Shown one piece after another: positions 18,734-25,532 of a stretch of 64,000 nucleotides of DNA. Under the pieces are notes generated by a model, which worked only from the letters and a program-made list of their open reading frames with translations, was not told the DNA's origin and did no database searches. Every line of letters begins with the position of its first letter. Positions within the stretch are counted from its first letter, which is position 1. The translations under genes and the position numbers were made by a program. The DNA is from Clostridia bacterium. GTDB lineage: Bacteria; Bacillota; Clostridia; Christensenellales; Borkfalkiaceae. The DNA lies in contig CAAFMS010000011.1 of the NCBI GenBank assembly GCA_900764105.1, positions 14,972 to 78,971 of the forward strand, in the 5' to 3' direction.

Positions 18734-18769
18734 AAAAAGGTACCTGAACGTATAGTCGGGTACCTTTTT
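18734..18769 (+). terminator. Terminator of metK
   Basis: An 11-bp inverted repeat (18734-18744 with 18759-18769) ending in five T residues. Confidence 0.85.
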
Positions 18770-18794
18770 ATGTTCATACTATTATTTCTTTTAT

Positions 18795-18972
18795 CGGGAC
18801 GTCGGGGCGCCGTCCCCTACGGCAATATATAGAAAATCGCTTTATTTAATAAAAGGAATTTTTCAACTATGTTTATTGCTTGCAGATTGATTAAAATTTC
18901 GCAAGCGATAGACGTATCAATCCATAGGCGTTTTATTTCGATGATTGTAGGGGACGGCGCCTCGACGTCCCG
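18795..18972. mobile_element. MITE-like element with 26-bp terminal inverted repeats
   Basis: The ends 18795-18820 and 18947-18972 are inverted copies with a single mismatch. They flank about 125 bp of A/T-rich non-coding DNA. Size and structure fit a miniature inverted-repeat element. No transposase is nearby. Confidence 0.6.
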
Positions 18973-19002
18973 TATTTACAGCCTGTTTTTATTTGTGTTT
19001 TA

Positions 19003-19725
19003 TTAGTCGTCTCTGCGTTTGAACATCGAGATAAGAACTATAAACCTTAAAAGGTAGAGGAACGATACGACCAACGACGCAACGTAAGTCATTGCCGCGG
19101 CGGTCAGAACTTTTCTCGCCTGCGATAATTCTCTGTCGTTAAGAACGTCAGACGAAGATAACATTTTAAGTGCCCTTCTCGACGCGTCTATTTCGACGGG
19201 TAGGGTAACGAGCGCGAAAATCGTCGTCAGCGAGTAGAGAACGATGCCTATTGCGATTATAACCGTCGGAACTTCACTCGAGGTTATAAAGAAACTGAGT
19301 ATTACGCCGATTACCGCGACGGGAACGGCGAGCATCGAACCGATATTCGTAACGGGTACGAGTATAGAACGCAAAGTCATTAAAAACGACCCCGTGTGCT
19401 TCTGTACGGCGTGACCGCATTCGTGCGCGGCAACCGCAAGCGATGCTATATCCGTTCCGCTATAAGTGCTGTCCGAAAGACTCAGAACGTCGTTCGACGG
19501 GTTGTAATTATCCGTGAGATGTCCCGAAACTCTGCGGACGTCAACGCTTCTTATGCCTTGATGTTCGAGTATCATTTCGCTCATTTCGTTCGCGGTCCAA
19601 CCCGATTCCGATTGAACTTTCGAGTATTTCTTAAACCTCGCGTTTATCATTATCTGGCATATAAACGCGAAAATAAACCCGGGAACGACTATTATCAAGG
19701 AACCGTAAATAATTAAGTAAAGCAT
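19003..19725 (-). CDS. Membrane zinc metallopeptidase, YugP family
   Basis: The 240-aa protein has an N-terminal membrane helix, a zinc-binding AHECGHA (HExxH) motif near residue 95, and several C-terminal hydrophobic helices. This is the layout of the neutral zinc metallopeptidase family that includes B. subtilis YugP. Substrates are unknown; membrane-protein quality control is often suggested. GGAGGG precedes the ATG, and a TTGACA/TAATAT promoter lies at 19773-19801. It is a single-gene unit. Confidence 0.88.
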   Translation of the reverse strand: MLYLIIYGSLIIVVPGFIFAFICQIMINARFKKYSKVQSESGWTANEMSEMILEHQGIRSVDVRRVSGHLTDNYNPSNDVLSLSDSTYSGTDIASLAVAAHECGHAVQKHTGSFLMTLRSILVPVTNIGSMLAVPVAVIGVILSFFITSSEVPTVIIAIGIVLYSLTTIFALVTLPVEIDASRRALKMLSSSDVLNDRELSQARKVLTAAAMTYVASLVVSFLYLLRFIVLISMFKRRDD

Positions 19726-19772
19726 ATTTCCCTCCGAATTTATACTATATAGTATTCTTGTTTGATACGTTT

Positions 19773-19801
19773 ATATTAGCATTTGTGTAAGAATTTGTCA
19801 A
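19773..19801 (-). promoter_or_regulatory. Promoter of the zinc metallopeptidase
   Basis: TTGACA, 17 bases, TAATAT on the minus strand, about 50 bases before the ATG. Confidence 0.7.
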
Positions 19802-19856
19802 GCGAAAGCGTTGTGAGAATTGTGTATAAAATAAAATCACATCATAAAAACCTGCC

Positions 19857-19870
19857 TATAAGTCGATTAT
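19857..19870 (+). repeat. Dispersed motif TATAAGTCGATTAT
   Basis: Exact intergenic copy between the divergent promoters of the peptidase and the kinase-like gene. Confidence 0.7.
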
Positions 19871-19935
19871 TTGAACATTTTGATTTCACAGACCGTAATT
19901 TCAGACAAAATCCGATAAATTTTTAAAAAAAAGCA

Positions 19936-19964
19936 TTGCATAAATCGCGTGAATATGATATAAT
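19936..19964 (+). promoter_or_regulatory. Promoter of the kinase-like gene
   Basis: TTGCAT, 17 bases, TATAAT; 31 bases before the ATG at 19996. Confidence 0.65.
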
Positions 19965-19995
19965 ATAGAGGTGACTACGATAACGGAGACGTGAA

Positions 19996-21114
19996 ATGAG
20001 GGAAAATTTTAACGACGAATATATCGAAGCGATTTGCAGAGAGTTCGGAATAGAAGGCGAATACAGACATTTCGAACTCATCACTCACGGACATATAAAC
20101 ACTACCTTTAAAGTGTTTTTTTTCAGGGGCGGAGAAATAAAGGACTACATTCTTCAAAGAGTGAACGCTTACGTTTTCAAAAACCCCGTACAGGTTATGG
20201 ACAATATATCGACCGTCACCGAGTACATCAGGGCTAAGATAAAGGAGACGGGAGTATCTGCGAAAAGGTACGTTTTACATTTTCAGAAAACCGTATCGGA
20301 CGGCAAATACTACTATGTAGGACCGAACGACGGCTTTTGGAGGTGTTCGAGATTTATTGACGATTCCGATACGTTCGGCGAAACCGACGATTTAAAAGTA
20401 ATAGAAGAGACGGGAAAAGCGTTCGGCGATTTTCAGATGAGACTTGCCGATTTCCCCGCGAAAAACCTCTATATCACCATACCGCACTTCCACAACACGG
20501 TAGACAGGTACAGATTGTTTGACGAAGCGGTAAAACTCGACGAGGCGAAAAGGGCTGAAAGCGTCGCGGACGAGATAGCGGAGTACAAGGCGTTCGAGGA
20601 AGTCGCGACGAAAATGTACCGCATGCAAAGGAATAAGGAATTACCGCTCAAAGTTACTCATAACGACACTAAGTGCAACAACGTTCTTTTCGATAAAAAG
20701 ACGAAAGAATATCTCTGCGTTATAGACCTCGACACCGTTATGCCGGGACTTGTCGGGTTCGACTTCGGCGATGCGATAAGATTTATAGGGAATACCTGCA
20801 AAGAGGACGAAAAGGACTTGGAAAAGATTAAACTCGATCTCGGCAGGTTCGAGGCGTTCACGAAAGGGTTCACGGAAAAACTTCGCGATACTATGACGCC
20901 TGCGGAAAAAGATACGCTCGCGCTCGGGGCGATTACTATGACTTTGGAGTGCGGACTCAGGTTTTTGACCGACTATTTAAACGGCGACAAGTATTTCCAT
21001 ATAGATTACGACGACCAGAATTTAGACAGGTCTCGTTGTCAGTTGACGCTTGCGAAAGATATGATAAGAAAGTACGACGATATGGTCGGAATAGTTAAAA
21101 AGTATTGCGAATAA
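19996..21114 (+). CDS. APH-fold sugar kinase, probably N-acetylhexosamine 1-kinase-like
   Basis: The 372-aa protein has the aminoglycoside-phosphotransferase/choline-kinase fold. The catalytic loop is HNDTKCNNVLFD near residue 222, and the metal-binding motif VIDLDTVMPG is near residue 242. The N-terminal HGHINTTFKV and LQRVNAYVFKNPVQVM stretches resemble N-acetylhexosamine 1-kinase (NahK) more than antibiotic kinases. NahK phosphorylates GlcNAc/GalNAc at the anomeric position. There are no pathway neighbours here, so the substrate is an inference. It has its own promoter and terminator. Confidence 0.7.
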   Translation: MRENFNDEYIEAICREFGIEGEYRHFELITHGHINTTFKVFFFRGGEIKDYILQRVNAYVFKNPVQVMDNISTVTEYIRAKIKETGVSAKRYVLHFQKTVSDGKYYYVGPNDGFWRCSRFIDDSDTFGETDDLKVIEETGKAFGDFQMRLADFPAKNLYITIPHFHNTVDRYRLFDEAVKLDEAKRAESVADEIAEYKAFEEVATKMYRMQRNKELPLKVTHNDTKCNNVLFDKKTKEYLCVIDLDTVMPGLVGFDFGDAIRFIGNTCKEDEKDLEKIKLDLGRFEAFTKGFTEKLRDTMTPAEKDTLALGAITMTLECGLRFLTDYLNGDKYFHIDYDDQNLDRSRCQLTLAKDMIRKYDDMVGIVKKYCE

Positions 21115-21143
21115 AATAGCGGAAACGCTTTTCAATGAATATT

Positions 21144-21179
21144 AAAAACCGCCGATAATCGACTTATACGGCGGTTTTT
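21144..21179 (+). terminator. Terminator whose loop is the 14-bp dispersed motif
   Basis: A perfect 11-bp stem (21144-21154 with 21169-21179) ends in five T residues. The 14-nt loop, 21155-21168, is exactly the reverse complement of TATAAGTCGATTAT. It lies between two convergent genes and is symmetric enough to serve both. Confidence 0.85.
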
Positions 21180-21191
21180 GTGTGTAAAATT

Positions 21192-22130
21192 TTATTTTAT
21201 AGGCAGATACAGTTCGAGATGGCGTTCTTTTATCCGTTCCCTTTTGCACCAATGAATGAGTAGAAGTTCGGGTCTCGTCTCGTCGCGGGTGAACCCGTAG
21301 TCATCAATTCCCATGTATACGCTTTTCGTAAATCCGTCGAGCAAATCCATAGGAAATTCCTTGTACTTTGAAACGAATTTCGCGTATTTGCCGTTTATTG
21401 TAATAGTATCGAACGACCGTATTTCGGTTTTGAGTTCGTCGGCGGTAAAAACGTTGTCGTATTTTTCCTCGACCGTTTTTCGGGCTAAGACCTCGTAGTC
21501 GTTGTCGGAAAGATTGCAAAGGTCGGCGAAATTCGGCTTTACGGAGTAGAAAAGAGTGAAACCGTCGTCGTCGAAGTCGTCTAAAATTTCCCACCAATCG
21601 CAGTCGCCGTCGCTCCTGAGAATTCTGAGAGCGTCCTGCCGTCTCCTTGTGGAAAGCACGAATTTTTCGTCCTGTTTGCCTCTGTTTTCGGCTTTGCCTG
21701 TAAATCTTTCGCCGTAACCGACGAAAGTTTCGTTTGTAAAGTTGACGATTTCAAATTGCATAGACTGTTCTCCTTTATTATATTTTATTGCGGCGTTCCA
21801 AGCGGGAACGTACTTAAAACGTTTAGTTTTTCTCGTCGAAGTCGGCGAAAGCCCGTGGAATTTTTTGTAGGCTTTTGAAAAACTCTCGGCTGTCGAGTAG
21901 CCGCAGTCGAACGCGACGGTTATAACGGGAGTATTTGTATCGGAGATGATTTTACCGGCTTCCGAAAGTCGCCTGAGACGGACGTACTCGGCGAGAGTAT
22001 AATCCGTCGAAGCGGAAAAAATACGCATAATATTATATTTGTTGGTATAGAGGTGGCGAGCGAGTTCGTCGTAGTCTATATTGTCGAACAGATTTTGTTC
22101 GAGGTAGTTGACTGTTTTGTCGAGTATCAT
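21192..22130 (-). CDS. AraC-family regulator with C-terminal effector-binding-like domain
   Basis: The first 105 of 312 residues are the double helix-turn-helix of AraC/XylS proteins (FDCGYSTAESFSKAYKKFHG is the second helix region). After a linker, the remaining 180 residues resemble GyrI-like small-molecule-binding domains (MQFEIVNFTNETFVGYGERF and the closing HLELYLPIK). Such proteins act as drug or metabolite sensors. No ribosome binding site is visible. TACAAT lies six bases upstream of the ATG, which predicts a leaderless mRNA. Confidence 0.85.
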   Translation of the reverse strand: MILDKTVNYLEQNLFDNIDYDELARHLYTNKYNIMRIFSASTDYTLAEYVRLRRLSEAGKIISDTNTPVITVAFDCGYSTAESFSKAYKKFHGLSPTSTRKTKRFKYVPAWNAAIKYNKGEQSMQFEIVNFTNETFVGYGERFTGKAENRGKQDEKFVLSTRRRQDALRILRSDGDCDWWEILDDFDDDGFTLFYSVKPNFADLCNLSDNDYEVLARKTVEEKYDNVFTADELKTEIRSFDTITINGKYAKFVSKYKEFPMDLLDGFTKSVYMGIDDYGFTRDETRPELLLIHWCKRERIKERHLELYLPIK

Positions 22131-22136
22131 GGCTAT

Positions 22137-22165
22137 ATTGTAACACAGAGCGGCGAAATAGTCTT
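22137..22165 (-). promoter_or_regulatory. Possible promoter of the AraC-type gene, leaderless geometry
   Basis: TACAAT as -10 with a weak AAGACT -35 at 17-bp spacing. The six-base distance to the ATG equals that at three other genes in this window. Confidence 0.45.
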
Positions 22166-22280
22166 GTCATTTTTTGATTTTTATAAAAAAGCGATAAGGT
22201 TTTTATGGTGTTCTGCGGGGTTCGTATTATTCTTGTCTGGCATAAGGAAAGAATAAATTTATCAAAGAAGCGAAAAACGT

Positions 22281-22309
22281 TTGACAAACGAACGAAAAGC
22301 GTATATACT
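22281..22309 (+). promoter_or_regulatory. Promoter of tRNA-Arg
   Basis: TTGACA, 17 bases, TATACT, about 80 bases before the mature tRNA. Confidence 0.8.
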
Positions 22310-22390
22310 GATTTAGCGAAAAGCGAAGAAGATGCGTAAAAGCATACGCCTTTGCGAGCGAATAAAAAGAAAAAGCGAAAAAAGCGACAC

Positions 22391-22467
22391 GCGCCATTAG
22401 CTCAATTGGATAGAGCGTTGGTCTACGGAACCAAAGGTTAGGGATTCGAGTTCCTTATGGCGCACCA
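22391..22467 (+). tRNA. tRNA-Arg (anticodon ACG)
   Basis: A 77-nt cloverleaf with encoded CCA. The acceptor stem is GCGCCAT/ATGGCGC, the discriminator is A, the anticodon stem TTGGT/ACCAA encloses CTACGGA, and the T-loop is TTCGAGT. ACG (inosine-modified) reads CGU, CGC and CGA. It is the last backbone gene before the mobile-element region. Confidence 0.96.
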
Positions 22468-22476
22468 AGAAGTTAT

Positions 22477-22517
22477 AATCCGAATTGTATCATCGTCACA
22501 GGTGATTGGTTCGGATT
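22477..22517 (+). terminator. Probable terminator of tRNA-Arg
   Basis: AATCCGAA (22477-22484) pairs with TTCGGATT (22510-22517), followed by a T-rich stretch. Confidence 0.6.
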
Positions 22518-22567
22518 TACTTTTTATTTAAAATAGGCAATGGTGACGCGATTGGCTACGCAGCAAT

Positions 22568-22593
22568 CGCTATTCCGTCGCTTCGCTCCTTAC
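22568..22593 (-). repeat. tRNA-linked short repeat
   Basis: The reverse complement matches 221-245, next to the tRNA-Gln fragment, with one small gap. Both copies lie just beyond tRNA sequence. Confidence 0.55.
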
Positions 22594-22640
22594 GGATTTA
22601 CTTTTTATATCGTCAATTCAGACTAAATTAAGTATAAAAA

Positions 22641-22667
22641 AGGGCTTGCGAGCAAATCGCAAGCCCT
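22641..22667 (-). terminator. Terminator of the leftward mobilisation genes
   Basis: A perfect 11-bp stem with a 5-nt loop, followed on the minus strand by six T residues. It closes the leftward transcript that includes the relaxase gene. Confidence 0.8.
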
Positions 22668-22702
22668 TCGCCGTGTTTATAGTTTCGACAAAACTCTGCC
22701 GT

Positions 22703-22924
22703 TTACGTAGACTCATCAAACGGCAACCCGTTAGAAATAACGGGATTATTCATATTTTCAGATTTTTTATTAAGTTGTAATTTTTGCCTTTCGGCTTTCC
22801 AAAGTTCAAATTCGCTTTTTGCTTCCTCCGTTTCAAAATACCGACGAATTGCGGGCAATAATGCTCTCGCCAAGCCGTCGAGCGCATAATCGGGAATTCC
22901 CGTAGTGTTTTTTCGCTTTCTCGT
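22703..22924 (-). CDS. Small mobile-element protein lacking an ATG start
   Basis: A 73-codon frame with coding-like composition. It reads TRKRKNTTGIPDYALDGLA, then ALLPAIRRYFETEEAKSEFE, and ends PFDEST. It resembles the small helical proteins that accompany MobV relaxases in clostridial elements, although that link is from memory. No ATG, GTG or TTG is in position. An ACG sits seven bases after GGAGGGG, where a start would be expected, so the gene may be mutated. It follows the relaxase gene on the same strand. Confidence 0.4.
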   Translation of the reverse strand, partial: TRKRKNTTGIPDYALDGLARALLPAIRRYFETEEAKSEFELWKAERQKLQLNKKSENMNNPVISNGLPFDEST

Positions 22925-22937
22925 GCTTTTCCCCTCC

Positions 22938-23049
22938 GATAGAGTTATTCGTTAAATTCCATATTCAGTTTTCTTTTCATTTTTATGGCTCCTTTTTCTA
23001 AATTTTTTCTCAGCCTCGCATGAATGCGATTAAAAAACAGGTCGGGCTT
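22938..23049 (-). repeat. Mobile-element repeat, left copy
   Basis: About 110 bp is roughly 85% identical to 58114-58220 in the same orientation. On the minus strand it contains AAAGGAG and a short frame MKRKLNMEFNE that stops at once, perhaps the remnant of an HTH gene start. The two copies bracket the mobile region. Confidence 0.6.
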
Positions 23050-23128
23050 ACTTTTTCACTACTTTCATCTCGGTATCATACCTTCTCTTAAAATGCCGAC
23101 ACTTACGTTTCCGTTCGGCAAGATTCAC

Positions 23129-24097
23129 TTACTTGCCTTTAAATTTGTTGTTTGAATATACGCGGGAATGCTTTTGTTCCCGCTCTTGTTCTTGACGACG
23201 ACTTGCCGCCTGCTTTGCCGCGGCGAGTTCTTCGGGCGCATATTCGAGCAATGTTTTCAATAACCTTACCGCACTTTCGTTTGTCGTTGCCGTTTTTTCG
23301 TGTTTTTTAAGTTCTAAATATAAATCGCCGTTATCTTTGGCAAGAATATCGTTTTTGCGTTGTAATTCTTCGTTTTTCGTGCGTAACGCGATAATTTCTG
23401 TTTCCTTTCTCTTACCCGAAAACGGAATCTTTTCAGACTTTGCCGATTCGTAAATTTCAAGCAATTCTTTTACAGATTTAGCGGCGACTTGCGCTTCTTC
23501 CGCTTCTTGAATCTTCGCTTCGGCGGCTTCGGTCATCTTTTTAGTCTTGTAAGCAACCGTATCCAAGTGTTTCGCCGTGCTTCCTTCTTTACCGCGCTCC
23601 AAACCGTATTTCTTTCCGACGGTTTCGTAAAAATCCGTCTGCAAATCGCGTAATGCGGTTCGGTCGAAAAGTTTTTTCGCGCATAATCTGCCGTCCGTTA
23701 CGGGCATAAGATTTAAATGTAAATGCGGCGTGCTTTCGTCCAAATGAACGACTGCCGATACAACGTTTTCTTTGCCGTACCGTTCAGAGAAAAAATCCGT
23801 GCAATCGGCAAAAAATTGTTTCTGTTGTTCTGCCGTAATCCGGTCGAAAAATTCTTTATCTGAACCTAAAATAAACGACGTTATAAGCACCGCATCGTCT
23901 TTAATTTTACGTTTCGGAGCAAGTTCTTTTATGCGCTCGTCGATGAATGCAAGATACTTCTTCTCATGAGGTAAAGTATGATAATTCAGGTGCGTTCTCG
24001 ATTTGTCGATTTGCGGGTTTCTCGTGGACTTATAATTCTCGTCGCGTTCGTTTTCTCTCTCGATCCCGACAATATCGGCGCGCTTATATTTCTCCAT
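23129..24097 (-). CDS. MobV-family (Mob_Pre) relaxase
   Basis: The 322-aa protein carries the MobV metal-binding motif HLDESTPHLHLNLMPV (HxDExxPHxH) near residue 118 and the N-terminal motif SRTHLNYH near residue 33. The C-terminal half is a coiled coil rich in Glu, Lys and Gln. MobV relaxases nick one strand at oriT to mobilise plasmids and integrative elements with a helper's conjugation machinery. There are no mating-pair genes here, so the element would be mobilisable rather than self-transmissible. Two oriT-like sites lie just upstream. The ribosome binding site is weak, and the start overlaps an upstream frame by 14 bases, so translation may be coupled. Confidence 0.9.
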   Translation of the reverse strand: MEKYKRADIVGIERENERDENYKSTRNPQIDKSRTHLNYHTLPHEKKYLAFIDERIKELAPKRKIKDDAVLITSFILGSDKEFFDRITAEQQKQFFADCTDFFSERYGKENVVSAVVHLDESTPHLHLNLMPVTDGRLCAKKLFDRTALRDLQTDFYETVGKKYGLERGKEGSTAKHLDTVAYKTKKMTEAAEAKIQEAEEAQVAAKSVKELLEIYESAKSEKIPFSGKRKETEIIALRTKNEELQRKNDILAKDNGDLYLELKKHEKTATTNESAVRLLKTLLEYAPEELAAAKQAASRRQEQEREQKHSRVYSNNKFKGK

Positions 24098-24461
24098 GTG
24101 GCATACTAAATACGACGTAATTCATCACCTCCGTTGACTCCTTTTTTGCTGCCTTTTCCCAAAAGGTATAACTCACTTCGTCGCCGCAAACTTTGCTTTT
24201 CGTCAACCGCTTTTGCTGTTGACGGTATTCGCCGTTGCGGCTCCTCTTCCCGCAAAAATCCTTTGTCTTTTTGCGGGAGCCCTTGTCTTTTTGGATAGTT
24301 CGCATACCTACCGAAAAACGGTAGGTATAACTCACTATACCAAATCGCTTCGCGTTTGGCGTCGTTCGCCCTTGCAGGGGGCAAGTGTCCGCAGATATAA
24401 CGACGGCGTTGCCGTAACAAAACGGACGAAACTTTCTGCTTTCTAATAAGTTTTCTATAAT
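24084..24461 (-). CDS. Possible small protein overlapping oriT, non-AUG start
   Basis: A continuous 125-codon frame runs through both oriT-like sites into the relaxase start. AAGGAG is followed six bases later by ATT, not ATG. Motifs include VVISADTCPLQGRTTPNAKR and the repeated SYTYR/SYTFW. A GTG at 24335 could start a shorter 83-aa version. Coding is supported only by the ribosome binding site and by the 14-base overlap with the relaxase gene. It may equally be fortuitous reading of oriT. Confidence 0.3.
   Translation of the reverse strand: MIENLLESRKFRPFCYGNAVVISADTCPLQGRTTPNAKRFGIVSYTYRFSVGMRTIQKDKGSRKKTKDFCGKRSRNGEYRQQQKRLTKSKVCGDEVSYTFWEKAAKKESTEVMNYVVFSMPHGEI
24151..24180 (-). other. 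oriT-like site 1
   Basis: On the minus strand GTGAGTTATACC is followed at once by an inverted repeat CCTTTT-GGG-AAAAGG. This repeats the arrangement of oriT-like site 2. Confidence 0.5.
24304..24345 (-). other. oriT-like site 2 (pMV158-type nick region)
   Basis: On the minus strand TATAGTGAGTTATAC precedes a perfect 10-bp inverted repeat with a 5-nt loop (24304-24313 with 24319-24328). The known nick region of the MobV plasmid pMV158 reads TATAGTGTG/TTATAC, so only one base differs. The nick would fall near 24331. Confidence 0.65.
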
Positions 24462-24685
24462 GATTTTCTCCTTGTAAATATATTTTTTTGTTTGTGATTT
24501 TTACCGCTTACGGCGGTCGATACCGATGATAATTTTGCATATGTTCCTCCTGATTTTTAACGTGAAAAAGGTCGCTGATTTTCTTTATCACCGACCTGAA
24601 ATGCTCCGCAATATAACTTGCGGAAAAATATTTAATTGTCTGTTTTTGTTACATGGTAATACCTCCCGATTTGTTTTAAGAATAA

Positions 24686-24738
24686 AAAATCCGTGCGATT
24701 TCGGCTGCCTTTATAGGCTCGTTCTTCGCACGGATTTT
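24686..24738 (-). terminator. Long hairpin in the mobilisation leader
   Basis: A perfect 13-bp stem (24686-24698 with 24726-24738) with a 27-nt loop lies in the roughly 520-nt leader between the leftward promoter and the relaxase genes. A weaker hairpin is at about 24567-24590. These may terminate or attenuate transcription. The tiny frames here (ATG-TAA after GGGAGG, and a 10-codon frame near 24540) look like leader peptides or decayed genes. Confidence 0.55.
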
Positions 24739-24989
24739 AATCCCGATTATTTAATTTTAGCCGATTTTATCTGAAAAATCGTATCACAACAAAACCCACG
24801 CCGAAATCTCTCTTTTTTAACGATTTCAACGCCCGTCGCGGAATCGCTACACCTAATAGCAACTCTATGGTAAGCGACGGTAATTATTCTGTCCGAATCC
24901 GCAAAAGGGAACGAACAATCGGGCAACTTCTTTACGCCCGATATAACGAGAGATTAAACGATATCAAACGCCCAACTCTCATATTTAGT

Positions 24990-25018
24990 ATTATACCGGA
25001 AATCAAACCCGTTGTCAA
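24990..25018 (-). promoter_or_regulatory. Consensus leftward promoter of the mobilisation genes
   Basis: TTGACA-N17-TATAAT on the minus strand: -35 at 25013-25018, -10 at 24990-24995. A LexA box lies nine bases upstream of the -35. Confidence 0.85.
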
Positions 25019-25026
25019 GCAAATAC

Positions 25027-25038
25027 GAACAAATGTTC
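25027..25038. promoter_or_regulatory. LexA (SOS) box
   Basis: CGAACAAATGTTCT contains the exact GAAC-N4-GTTC core of Bacillota LexA boxes. It sits between two divergent promoters, closest to the leftward one. It suggests that DNA damage induces mobilisation. Confidence 0.65.
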
Positions 25039-25076
25039 TTATTTTTATACCGTCCACAAAAACTGTGAAGAAAATC

Positions 25077-25139
25077 GTCAACAAAATTATGTTCAACGTA
25101 TACAATATTGTTGACAAAATAAAAGTTTTGTGATATAAT
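25077..25139 (+). promoter_or_regulatory. Promoter and operator of the SPFH/ESCRT-like operon
   Basis: TTGACA (25111-25116), 17 bases, TATAAT (25134-25139). GTCAACA (25077-25083) and TGTTGAC (25109-25115) form an inverted repeat overlapping the -35. This is a likely site for the XRE regulator encoded first in the operon. Confidence 0.75.
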
Positions 25140-25169
25140 CGGTAACGTAATCAGGCCGGAGGTAGATAA

Positions 25170-25532
25170 ATGCTTACAGAATTCGGAAAGGTGATGCGAA
25201 TCATCAGGATAAACACGGGCGACAGTATGCGCGATATGGCTGCGAAAATAGGCATGAGCGCGACGTATTTGTCGGCAATCGAAACGGGGAAACGAAATAT
25301 TCCCGCCAATATGGAGGAATTATTGTTTTCTCATTATAATTTCTCTGAAAAAGACAGGCAGAATATCAAAGACTCGATAGAAAAGTCTGCGTCACACGTT
25401 AAAATTGACCTGACGGAAATGGCGGATAAAAAGAAAAAACTTATTTATTCGATATCCAAAGGCGATATAGACGAAGAAACGATCGATAAACTTTGCGAGA
25501 TAATCAGAAATAAGGAGAATGAGGGGAAATGA
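25170..25532 (+). CDS. XRE-family HTH regulator heading the SPFH operon
   Basis: The 120-aa protein has an N-terminal helix-turn-helix with MRDMAAKIGMSATYLSAIET, and a helical C-terminal tail ending in a cluster of charged residues. GGAGG precedes the ATG. The stop overlaps the next start (ATGA), so it is translationally coupled to the SPFH gene. It is the first gene behind the 25111-25139 promoter and probably autoregulates through the inverted repeat there. Confidence 0.85.
   Translation: MLTEFGKVMRIIRINTGDSMRDMAAKIGMSATYLSAIETGKRNIPANMEELLFSHYNFSEKDRQNIKDSIEKSASHVKIDLTEMADKKKKLIYSISKGDIDEETIDKLCEIIRNKENEGK

Noticed and set aside
19996..21114. Aminoglycoside resistance kinase
   Set aside because: The fold is shared, but the N-terminal motifs and the monocistronic context fit a sugar 1-kinase better.
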